A stretch of DNA of 64,000 nucleotides from Rhodocollybia butyracea (taxonomy: Eukaryota > Basidiomycota > Agaricomycetes > Agaricales > Omphalotaceae), in contig JADNRY010000005.1 in the NCBI GenBank assembly GCA_015501585.1, positions 868,001-932,000 on the forward strand, written 5' to 3'. Shown here in pieces: positions 48,556 through 58,143 of this stretch. Made by a program: the position numbers and the translations under genes. Below the pieces are notes generated by a model. The model had not been told where the DNA came from, made no database searches, and was given only the letters and a program-made list of their open reading frames with translations. How positions within the stretch are numbered: the first letter of the stretch is position 1; each line of letters begins with the position of its first letter.

Positions 48556-49815
48556 ACTAATTTGGTCTTGAAATGCTAGATTTGGTGTGTTTCAGTATCA
48601 CTGATTAGGTCAAATTAGCTGCAGTACGTTGTATTCTAAGGTCATTCAACTGAATCAAGCACAGTTGCTAACTGAGGATGATTCCCCCTGGATTCTCATC
48701 AGCTCACACAGTTGCATATATTCACACCTTTGAATATTAAAACCCATTCTTTGTGTTAGATTGACACTGGAATTCAGATTAAAGCTTGTCGTACCTGTTT
48801 AGTACAGTCTGTACTATTCCAAAAGCAAAATATAGTATAGTGCAGCTACTGTTTCGAGTGTGCCGCCAATCAGACAAGATATTAATTGAAAAATCGACAG
48901 GTTGGCCAGAGCAGTAACCAAGGCCACTTAAGTTGCAACCAGACCCACTTAATTTACTCAAGTCAGCTCAAGTTGCTTTCAAATGTGGCTAGAGCTGCCT
49001 TATATTTGCATTTGCACTGCTTATTGGTACATCAAATGAATGAGACATCTGAACCATTATTTATTTGACCCATCTCTATAAAAGTATTGTGCTACAGTAG
49101 ACAAAGAGGACAGTAAAAGATTATGGACTGAGGTAGGTGTATGTAGTAAGGCATATGTGGTAGAAGTGTGCAAGTAGGAACAGAGTGCATGAGGTCAGGA
49201 AGGTGAGGTGGATAAATGGAGGCATTAATGTTACAAGTGACAACAAATGAGAGCAACAGGTAAATGAACTAAGGGAAAAAAGCACAGATGAAAATAGGAA
49301 CTGAACACAAACAGTGTCAAAAACATACCAGGTTTGACCACAGGAAATCACTAAACAAAGGTTGTATTAGTGAGCGAATAAGATAGACTTCACAAGAACC
49401 TACTGTGAGATAGCATGAAATAGTGCAAGGAGAGACAAGATAAAGTGCAGAAAGAGATGATGGAACAGTGAGAGCAAGAGTGTTGCCTGGAAACTGACAT
49501 GTCAAGTCCAACATGACATGTACTTGATGTGTGATCTGGGCATATGTGCAGGCAAATAAGGGTGACTCATAGCAAGCACAAATGTATAGTACTGGCCTCA
49601 GATTTTGTCACTTAATAGTTATTAGTGTGTAGGACTGCTTTAGGTTAAAAGCATAAATTTATAGAAAGAGTTGAGAAAGAAACACAAAACTGGCAGCTTA
49701 AATTTTGCAAACAGCGATCAAAATACTTCCTTTTTGAGCATGCAATGAATCTTTTTGGCGCTGCAACATGTACAAGTCTTGTAAAATACATAATATTATT
49801 CTACAAAGATTGTAA
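48556..49815. other. Repeat-island filler, no gene
   Basis: AT-rich sequence with only short, low-complexity hydrophobic ORFs on the minus strand. Likely transposon debris. Confidence 0.35.
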
Positions 49816-50068
49816 AAGTGTTGTGCATGTGTACAAGTGTCATGGACATGTTCAAAGCTTGTACAAGTGTCATGGCCACCTACAAAACTTGTACAAGCGC
49901 CGTACATGCATACAACACTTGTACAAGAGTCGTGCATGCCTACAATGCTTGTACAAGCATCATGCATGCCTACAATGCTTGTACAAGCATTGTGCACATG
50001 TACAGAGCTTGGACAAGTGTTGTGCACATGTACAATGTTTGTACAAGCTCTGTACACATGCATGATGA
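49816..50068. repeat. 30-bp minisatellite, array 1
   Basis: Eight or so units of exactly 30 bp, each starting with the palindrome CTTGTACAAG and containing CATGCATGCCTACAATG-like sequence. The period is a multiple of three and stops are absent, so long frames are open on both strands, giving 10-residue protein repeats (for example LYKHHACLQC). No start context or conserved protein family supports translation. Confidence 0.8.
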
Positions 50069-50240
50069 TTAGAAATGTCCACAAGTGCAAGTCTCAACAA
50101 GTACTTGCAGGTAAGATCCGTGGGAAAACTCGCAAGTATGTGACTCGTGGATCCCAAGACCCGTTTCCCACAGGTCACCAATGGGTCACAAGTCAAGGTT
50201 TCCAAGACTTTGCAAGTACTTGCAAATACTTGTGACTTGT
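50069..50240. repeat. Short interspersed repeat with ATGTCCACAAGT end
   Basis: It begins AGAAATGTCCACAAGTGC and holds ACAAGTACTTGCAGG, GATCCGTGGGAAA, CACAGGTCACCAATGGGTCA and GCAAGTACTTGC. A related sequence in the opposite direction is at 51290-51427, ending ACTTGTGGACATCTCTAA. The two copies face each other across about 1 kb. Confidence 0.5.
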
Positions 50241-51289
50241 GCAAGGCATAGTATACATGTATTTTCAGTGCAACTTGAGTAATAATTACAACTTACATTG
50301 GTCAATAATATCATACTTACTACTATATAAGCTGCTGAGTGCTGGCACACAGATATTAGGTTGTAGACAGCTCACGGCATTTAGGTGCCAATTTAAGCGC
50401 CTAAACGCCATGAGCTGTCCACAACTCAAAACTTAGATGTGAGTACATATTTACTCCATAACATAGTATGAAATTGTTGTAAACAAGTTAAGTACATGGT
50501 TTTGTTAGCATTATATACTGTACAATCAATTTATGCAAGTAAGTAATGGTAAATACTTCTGTAACACTTGTTTATTAGATGAATCACAAGTACCTGCAAG
50601 ACTTGTGTCAAGTCTCAAACAAAGAAGCTTGTTAACCAGTTGTATTAAATTAATACTTCCGATCTAACAGATTCGGGGGCTGCTCGGTAGACAATGCTTA
50701 CAAGAACTTAAACGTTACGGTGTTTTGGGGGTATCTTTGTATAGAGTTGGTGTGCACTATACGGGTATTGGTGACAATAAGCGTCGGGAATACGTACCTT
50801 CAATATATGTGATATTAAAGTGAGTCTTGCTGTATTCACTCAGTAGATAATTCCTCAGGTGTTGTTCACACAAAGAATCGAGATAACAAGTGTAATTCTT
50901 GTAGGTACTGGGTTACAAAATATAGAGACTAAAGAAAAAGGGTGTATCGATAATCCCCTCCTTTTATAGTCTTTTACATGGGAGATCATTAAGTAATTAA
51001 ATATATATAGTACATGTGTTATCCTCAAGGCAAACCATGGTTTGTACAGGTAAGCCTTTCTAAGTGAGATAATGACTTGATGTAAGTCATTTAAATAGTC
51101 ACATGGTCAGGCAGGCCATATCCGCATGTTCCGCTGATCTGGTTTGTCGAGTCATTCCAAGTCATTCAGAAGGTTAGGCAACACTTGAGGACGCAGTAAC
51201 TTAACAATTAACAAGTATACAATGTAATATATGTGGATTTAGGAGTGTCCCCTTCGTTACTTTTGGCATGAATTGGTTTGATACCTTAC
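50241..51289. other. Repeat-island filler, no gene
   Basis: Mostly AT-rich with no coding chain. It contains the small foldback at 50360-50425. Confidence 0.35.
50360..50425. repeat. Small foldback, 28-30 bp arms
   Basis: Arms 50360-50389 and 50398-50425 pair almost fully (GTTGTAGACAGCTCACGGC with GCCATGAGCTGTCCACAAC) around an 8-base loop. Confidence 0.65.
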
Positions 51290-51428
51290 AACTTGCAAGT
51301 AATACTTGTGAGTCAGTGACCCATTTCCCACGAGTCAGCCACGGGTCACAAGTCAGGCCTTTTAGGCTGCAAGTACTTGTGCTCCGGATCCAAGTATACT
51401 TGGATCCAGACTTGTGGACATCTCTAAC
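51290..51428. repeat. Short interspersed repeat, inverse copy
   Basis: It has GACCCATTTCCCACGAGTCA, ACGGGTCACAAGTCAGG and a GGATCCAAGTATACTTGGATCC palindrome-like core, ending in ACTTGTGGACATCTCTAA. It is directly followed by palindromic copy 4. Confidence 0.5.
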
Positions 51429-51799
51429 ATCAGGAAAAGCCATTTTTGCCTAGGTGACCCCAGAGTGGCCTAAAGCAAACTAGGTGACCTATGAATCCTA
51501 TGACATCCTAGGAATTTGGGCTCGTCCCTTGCCAGTCAAGGCTCTTGAGGATTCCCTAGGCAAGCCTGGGTTTGCCCAGGCTTGCCCAGGTGCTCCTGGG
51601 GAACACCTGGGGAGCACCTGGGCAAACCTGGGCAAACCTAGGCTTGCCCTGGGTTTGCCTAGGATACCCTAGGGAATCCTCAAGAGCCTTGACTGGCAAG
51701 GGACGAGCCCAAATTCCTAGGATGCCATAGGATTCATAGGTCACCTAGTTTGCTTTAGGCCACTCTGGGGTCACCTAGGCAAAAACAGCTTTTCCTGAT
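51429..51799. mobile_element. Palindromic foldback element, copy 4 (371 bp)
   Basis: Same length and design as copies 2 and 3. It sits exactly between a short interspersed repeat (left) and minisatellite array 2 (right). Confidence 0.85.
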
Positions 51800-52215
51800 G
51801 AATGATGATTGTACAAGCATTGTACATGTACATGACGCTTTGTACACATGTACAACACTTGTATAAGTGTTCTACAAGCTTTGTACATGTACACAATGTT
51901 TGTACAAGCTCTGTATGCATGCACCACGCTTTGACGCATGTGCACAATACTTGTACAAGCTTTGTATGCACACTTGTACAAGCATTTGGCGTACATGTGC
52001 ACAATGCTTGTACAAGCTTTATATGTGTGTACAACACCTGTACAAGCTCTGTACATGTGCACAATGTTGTGCAAGCCTTGTATGTGTGTACAACACTTAT
52101 ACGAGCATTGTACGCATGCACAACACTTTATAATGCTAAGCCTGTACAAATGTTTTATATGGGTACAAGCATTATACACACATACAATGCTTGTACAGCA
52201 TGTTACAGGCATGGT
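51800..52215. repeat. 30-bp minisatellite, array 2 (degenerate)
   Basis: Units of about 30 bp with TTGTACAAGC, TGTACATGTACA and GTATGCATGCAC cores, more diverged than array 1 and with some units of other length. It is open in several frames on both strands for the same reason as array 1. Confidence 0.7.
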
Positions 52216-52718
52216 ACATGCATACAAGGTTTTAAATATGGCATATACAATGTTGCCAGGTATAGCATTTGTACAGTGTTATCCAAACGGTATACACATA
52301 TACCAACTTTAGATTTCACTGAGAACTCATTTAACTTGGATCATTACAGGACCCCTGAATATGGTAGGCACACCCAGATTCTTGAACCCTCCAGGGTAGC
52401 CATTTTTGCCTGAAATTTCACCTGTGGGTGGAGACTGCAAGTTGCCTAGTTACTTGGAGCCCCTACCATATACCCCAAATAGCTAAATCTAGCTTAAATT
52501 TTGCCAGAATTTTGTCAGAAATTTTACTTTGAGTCTGCATCAAAGGCAGCCATTTTTACCTAAACTTGGACCTAAGATGAGGTCAAAATTGAGGGTTAGT
52601 CCTGCCAATCTTTCAGAGTGAAATTTTTGGGCATCAAAATATTTTTGTTGGGCGCTCCACACACTGATGGCATAATAAATGATATCATTGTCACTTTTTT
52701 GTCACATCTTGAACATTC
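52216..52718. other. Upstream flank of the transposase relic
   Basis: GCCATTTTTGCCTGAAATTTC and GCCATTTTTACCTAAACTTGG near 52400 and 52550 form an imperfect direct repeat. No terminal inverted repeat of the transposase was identified. Confidence 0.3.
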
Positions 52719-54066
52719 ATGTTATTGATGCCATCGGAAAGTACACAACAGCTAGAGAAGCGACAGAAACTTGCTGTCTATGTTACGGCTACTCTTTTAT
52801 GCTACATCAACCTTGGTGTGGGCACTTATATCTCTCCTCATATATACAAACTGGATTATCACACATCTCAGCTCTCAGGGTATGGATGGTTGCGTGAACT
52901 AATCTACAGTCATCCTGATTGTATTCATACAGAGCTTGGAGTCCAGAACCATGTGTTTTGGGCATTGTGCCTTGAGCTTTGGCTTCTTGGGGCAGAAGAC
53001 TCCCAGTATATTACAATGGAAGAGTCTCTTGCCATATTTCTGTATATGTGTCGTACAGGACTTGGTGTGCATCATATTGGAGAATGGTTTCAGCATACAT
53101 GCACTACAGTTTCAAAGTGAGTGTATATACAATGAGTCTGAGTTGTCTTTCTGAGTCTGATTATTTGAATAGCCACTTCAAGAAGATCCTGTTTCTCCTG
53201 GCAACTCCACAGTTTTACAGTTGTTGGGTCAAACCTCCTGCTGTTAATTCTCCAGTACCCAAGGAGATCAAGGATGAGCCCAAGTGGACACCCTTCTTTC
53301 ACAATGTAATTGGTGCTATAGATGGAACACATATCAACTGCTGTCCGTCAGTTCGGGACCTTCAGCTAGCACGGAATTGGAAGGGAGGTGTGACATAGAT
53401 TTGCCTTGCTGTTGTCTCTATGGACATGCAATTCCTCTTTTTCATCAGTGGCTGGGATGGATGTGTGGCTGACTCAAACATGTATACCAAAGCACGAGTC
53501 AAAGACTTCCCAATCCCAGTGGGCCAACAATATCTTGCTGATGCTGGGTTTGGTATCTGTGATTCTCTTCTAGTGCCATACCAAAATGAACAATATCATC
53601 TCACAGAGTGGGGAAGGGCAAATCAGTGGTAATTTGTTCTTAAATTGCTACTACTAGGAACTACTAATTTATTAATAGTCCAGCCAATCTGAAAGAACTA
53701 TACAACCTTTGACATTCCTCTGCATGTAATATTGTAGAGCAGACATTTGGTGTTATGAAGAAACACTGGGTTATTCTTACTTGACCACCGCACTTCACTA
53801 TGAGTGTTCAAGCTCGCATTCCTCCTGCTCTTGCAGCTCTGCATAATTTCATAATTGGACATGACAGTACAGATGTCAATAAATACCTATACGATGAAAA
53901 CGGCAATGATCTTGACTGCCATGATCATCAACCAGGTATACGAAGAGCAGAGGAAATTGATTTTGGGAGATTGGCAGCAACAGAAATGATATCTTGTGCA
54001 GAGAAGCAGCAGGCAGAAGCATACAGAGATCAAATGGCTCAGGCAATGTGGGATGATTATCAGTAA
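52719..54066 (+). pseudogene. Dead Harbinger-type (DDE_4) transposase
   Basis: Exons and frame pieces give an N-terminal helical region (EESLAIFLYMCRTGLGVHHI), an intron before FKKILFLLATPQFY, then the catalytic blocks: first Asp in FFHNVIGAIDGTHINC, second in GQQYLADAGFGICDSLL, and Glu in IVEQTFGVMKKHWVILT. The order and spacing match PIF/Harbinger nucleases. In-frame stops at 53396-53398 (TAG in GGVT-stop-ICLAV) and 53782-53784 (TGA where Arg is expected before PPHF), plus frame changes near 53635-53740, show it is inactive. The C terminus (ARIPPALAALHNFI) is still readable to 54066. The element's myb-like partner ORF and ends were not found. Confidence 0.8.
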
Positions 54067-54527
54067 GCCCTTGCTGAACGTGGGGATGAGATGGAAATTG
54101 ACAATGATATTCACATGGTGCCACTTGATTAGAGCTACAACTACAAAGTGTAAACAAGCAAAAAACGCATGTAATTAGCAATGGAAATTGCGCATGGAAC
54201 AAAAAGATAATGATTGGTCACATAGCATCACTTGTTACTTTATATCATGTGCTCTGTCCTGCCGCTATTAGGCCTAAAATCGGCCTAAGGCATGTAACCA
54301 TACATTTTGACATTTTGTACGTGTTATACAATGCAATAAGAGAGTTATACAGAGCCCGAGCATGATAGCTGTTGCCGAGGCAAAGAATTCAACAATAATA
54401 CTCAGCAAGCCATGAAGGTACACCCACAAGCGTAGCCTAGAGCTAAGCTAGCGAGGATACCTGGGCTGCCTGGAGATGTAACACTAGATTGTCAATCTAG
54501 TTATACCCAAGAGTGTATACTCTCTAA
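54067..54527. other. Transposon debris
   Basis: An inverted pair ACACTAGATTG...CAATCTAGTT lies at about 54480-54505. No coding signal. Confidence 0.3.
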
Positions 54528-54705
54528 ACTACAGGACATCTCGAAGTGGGATAAGTACTAAGCCAACGCATTACTCAAGGGAAGGAATTATGAGGGAAGG
54601 CATCCCTTGCACTAAGACCCCCAACAAGCTATGTTAAGATGTGGACTTTACAGCCTGTAACAATGGACCAGAACGATCCTGAGGAAACCGTAGAGGTCTA
54701 TTTGC
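54528..54705 (-). repeat. Repeat block, inverse copy of 48375-48555
   Basis: Reverse complement of the block next to LTR copy B, with scattered differences. Here it lies just upstream of LTR copy C, so the same block is found on opposite sides and in opposite directions relative to two related LTRs. Confidence 0.6.
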
Positions 54706-54727
54706 GGAACCGGTCGTAACCGTGAGG

Positions 54728-56386
54728 ACAGTAGAAACATGCTTAGCAGTCCTATGGAAAGCTACGCACCGGGATAGCCTTGGCAAATCGAAACATTTGA
54801 TCTTAGAAATCATACATGGAAGGTCTTATCTGTTAAAGCCAACTATCGGGAATCACTTGTACATACTCAGCGCAGTTGCTCGAGACTATCATAAGTGGTG
54901 TCGTTGGAAAGCTAGACAACAGGCCTTCTCGAGAGAATGTTAATCACACTCAGGATGGACAGAACTATCCAAGGAATAGAATGAAACTCACCCAAGGGAA
55001 ACCGGGCGGCGAGTGATCATGAAGTGTAAAGGTACTCCTGACCCCGGAGAATTGTGGAGTAATCGGAGAAACCTTGCTCGGATCAAAACACTCTAAAACT
55101 ATGTTAATCCTCACAAAATCATATTTTACCTCTGATATATACCCAAGAATAGACTATTTCTTTATCGTGTGTACCATATATAGGCTGGAGTTTCCTTTCC
55201 GAGCCAGATTCCTCTGTTCCACTCTCTTTCCATCTCTCTCCGTATCTGTTTCATCTATTTTTGTATTAAACTCTCTCTACTCAGTATATAAGCCAGATAT
55301 ATTTATTCAATAAGGCAAGTTACTTGCCACCTCCCCTGTACGAGATTGGTTGTGTTCCTTCACCTCAGAGGATCTTTCCCTCGATTTGTATGTTAGGAAG
55401 TGAGCTCCATAGAATGTCCTTGGGACTAGCAGCGTGATGCTTCTCTACTTAACTACGAGTTGGTTGTTAGTTTCTTCACCTAGTAAGTAGCTGGTCACCT
55501 CTCTACGTGTTCCCACGGAGAAGTGTTAGTTGCTTCACAAAGTTGTTAGCCAGTCTCGACGCTTTACCGTGGAGTGACTGATAGTTTCTTCAAGGAGTTT
55601 GATTCACTGTCATATTACTTGCTCGGCGGAATTTGGCCTGTAATAGAATTTCACAAACTTCCTTTGGCCCACTTGAGAATCTGATCGAGTCTTGAGCGTG
55701 TGAGTTCCCTCGAACTCCAGATCAACCTTAAATCTAGTTGCTTCCTTAGAGGGGATGGTTTCTAGTAAGGAATTATTCGGCTCCAGAGTGAGGGTTCCTT
55801 AGTCGACTTCCCTGTGAAGTTAGGTGAGCCACTAAGATTGTGGTACGAGTTCCTAGTGATTAAGTTCACTCACAATATCGTAGCTTGGCCCAGAGTTTGG
55901 TCAAGGACTTTACGGTGTCACAGCAGCTAGTGCCAGAGTTTGCCTAGGGTTGTTGACAAACCTCGAGATTACTATTCTAGCTAGAGCCAGAGTTTGCCTA
56001 GGAGAATCTTAGTTTCATTGTATTGGTTTTGGTTTTGATTATTTGGTTTTGGACACATATGCATTATTGGTTTTGGTTTGGTTATATTGATTCGGACATC
56101 CTGACGTTCCCTCGTACATATGTACACCCAGCTGGGCTTCCCTCGACTCAGTTCTAAGAGTTGTCCAAGCTTAGTTACCCATGTTAACGCAACGGTCTTG
56201 AACCTGGAGCAACCGCGTGCATACCTCCGATACTATCAAACTTTCCCTCAGGGAATCTCTGACAACCCGCCCTCACTCCCTTACATATTGATAGTCTGGT
56301 TAGGTGTGGTAGTGTTTTTGTTAGGTTGTTTTATAGCACCTTTCACACACCTACACGTAAATACCCAAATAGCGCTACACTCAACT
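54728..56386 (+). mobile_element. Long LTR, copy C (reference copy)
   Basis: This is the uninterrupted version of the sequence seen inverted and broken at 42352-45236. It holds a CT-rich tract, TTTTTGTATTAAACTCTCTC, a TATA-like TATATAAG, and several short direct repeats (AGTTTCTTCA, GCCAGAGTTTGCC). It is about 1.66 kb. No adjacent gag or pol was found, so it is probably a solo LTR. It serves as an empty-site control for the insertions in copy A. Confidence 0.65.
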
Positions 56387-57110
56387 AAAATAATTTGATG
56401 CCCAAAAATTTCACCCTGAAAAATTGACAGGGCTAACCCTGACTCCAAACTGCCCAACTCTGGATCTGTACTTCCGCCTATTATCACTACGATTTCCTTT
56501 CATTAATCTTGGTGACTTAGTCACATTCAGTATTCAAGTTTGGTTTAAGAGTTAGCTGTGCACATGGTCTATGTTGAGTGTTACTTTTTAAAGGAGCAGC
56601 TTACTCATTCCTCCTTCTCCTTTCATCTTGGAACAGGTTATATATACACATTATATGTCCCACAGGCTGCAGATGTTTTTTGATGACTTCCCAAGCTAGG
56701 GAAAGTCACCTAACCCAGTCAGCTTTTTGCTATGCTCAAGCAAACTCAAGTAAACCTGAGGTTGACATATATACTCAGGTCAACTTAGGCTAACTTGAGT
56801 CAACTCAAAGTTGGGGCTTGAGTAGGCTTTCCACTCAAGCCAACCTGAAGTTGGGGCTTAAATTGGCCTTATACTTAAGTCAGCTCAGGTTACTCAAGTC
56901 AACCTGAAGTTGGGATAAGTACTCAAGTCAACTTAAGTCAACTTAAGTATTTTAGACTTTTCCTGATGTACCTGGTTGATTAGATTTTTGTCAACTTTTC
57001 AATTTTAAATCCAGTAAATATTTTTTAAAATCCAATATTACCCAATGTCCAATCCACTGTATGTAGCCTTAAGACAAATAACTAGTTGATTCAAAGAAAT
57101 GATGAAAGAT
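56387..57110. repeat. Repeat region rich in TCAACTTAAG words
   Basis: From about 56745 to 56960 the words ACTCAAGTCAACTT, CAACCTGAAGTTGGG and CTTAAGT recur in both orientations, ending TTTTCCTGATG like the palindromic elements. It may be a distant, degraded relative of that family. No coding sequence. Confidence 0.4.
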
Positions 57111-58139
57111 TACTGTACTAATCAGAACAGTTTGTCAGGGGGTGTGACCTGTGACCAGCCTGACAAAGATTTTATATCATCAGGTCAAACCTTGGCCTGT
57201 GACTGAGGAAATTTTTCATCAATTAAAGCCAAATTTAGCACTTTTTCTTGTGTTTTCAAGAGAAAAAAATTATTTTGTGGCCAATGAATATGGGATTTTG
57301 TTAGTATGCTATGTGACCAGTGACCTCTGTGACAATTCATCATTTTTGAGGTCCCTGTGAACGGTGACTGACGAACTGCTCTGACTAGTACTGTAAGGAT
57401 CTAGCAGATCCTTGTTGTGGCAGAATAGTAATGTACTATCTCGAATAGAAGTGGTGGAACATTTCCAATGGGATGATTTGAAGATAGTGTACTTGATCTG
57501 GGAATGACAATGATGCAAAGAGCATGAATGGAATCTGGGAATGAATCTAGAATGAACCTGACAAGTATAAGCCTAAGAGAGGAAGTGTTTCCGACTCTGA
57601 GGGTAGGACCCACTGAGTGCAAGCATTTCCAATGACAATAAAGTGATGGTGGGAAGTCGAGCGGAAGCTGATTTAGTGTTGTGCAATGGATCGGGATCAA
57701 AGAGAGTTATATTGCGGAGTGAAGAAACAGATAAGTCAGGAAATGAGCCGGTAACTGGGGGGTTGTTTCAATATAGCAAATCTAGTGTATCAAGGATATC
57801 GAGCAAGTATTTAAGAGTAATTATACAGGGTTGTGAAAAGTACTTAGGCAATCGGTTAGGATGAAAGGGAATGGATTACAAAGAGCAAGCAGGAAAAGGA
57901 GGAATACAAGGATATGCCTTAAACTAGAACAAGGCAATTAAGAAGATGGGATTGTTACTGGTTGCGATTTAGTGAAGGAATTATAAAGGTGGAATGGCTG
58001 GTCATAGGTGTCGTTGGCGTTAATGATATGTGATTGCGAGCAGGACCAACAGGAATGAATCAAGAGCAAAATGGAGAGTGAGATCAACAGGATAAGGTGT
58101 GATAAGAGTACAGGAGTGCAGGGCATGACAAGTACAGTA
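57111..58139. mobile_element. TA-flanked MITE (285 bp) interrupted by a solo LTR
   Basis: The left end TA-CTGTACTAATCAGAACAG (57111 on) and the right end, read inward from 58139, TA-CTGTACT|AGTCAGAGCAG, match once the solo LTR (57392-58130) and one AGTAC copy are removed. Both ends are bordered by TA. The inner arms continue GTTTGTCAG / GTTCGTCAG. With the LTR taken out the element is about 285 bp and has no gene. Confidence 0.75.
57392..58130. mobile_element. Solo LTR, 739 bp, with 5-bp target duplication
   Basis: It starts TGTAAGGATC and ends GCATGACA (TG...CA) and is bordered by AGTAC at 57387-57391 and 58131-58135, a textbook retrotransposon insertion reduced to one LTR by recombination. 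It lies inside the right arm of the MITE. Confidence 0.85.
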
Positions 58140-58143
58140 TTCT

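Noticed and set aside
49698..50235. Overlapping 100-130 codon ORFs on both strands with 10-residue protein repeats
   Set aside because: They arise from a 30-bp minisatellite whose period is a multiple of three. Openness on both strands and lack of gene context argue against coding.
41705..51744. Recurring small protein beginning MTYESYGILGIWARPLPV
   Set aside because: It appears in both orientations inside each palindromic element, so it is a by-product of the palindrome, not a conserved gene.
49816..52215. CRISPR-like look of the regularly spaced repeats
   Set aside because: Units are contiguous tandem repeats without unique spacers, in a eukaryotic genome. There are no cas genes.
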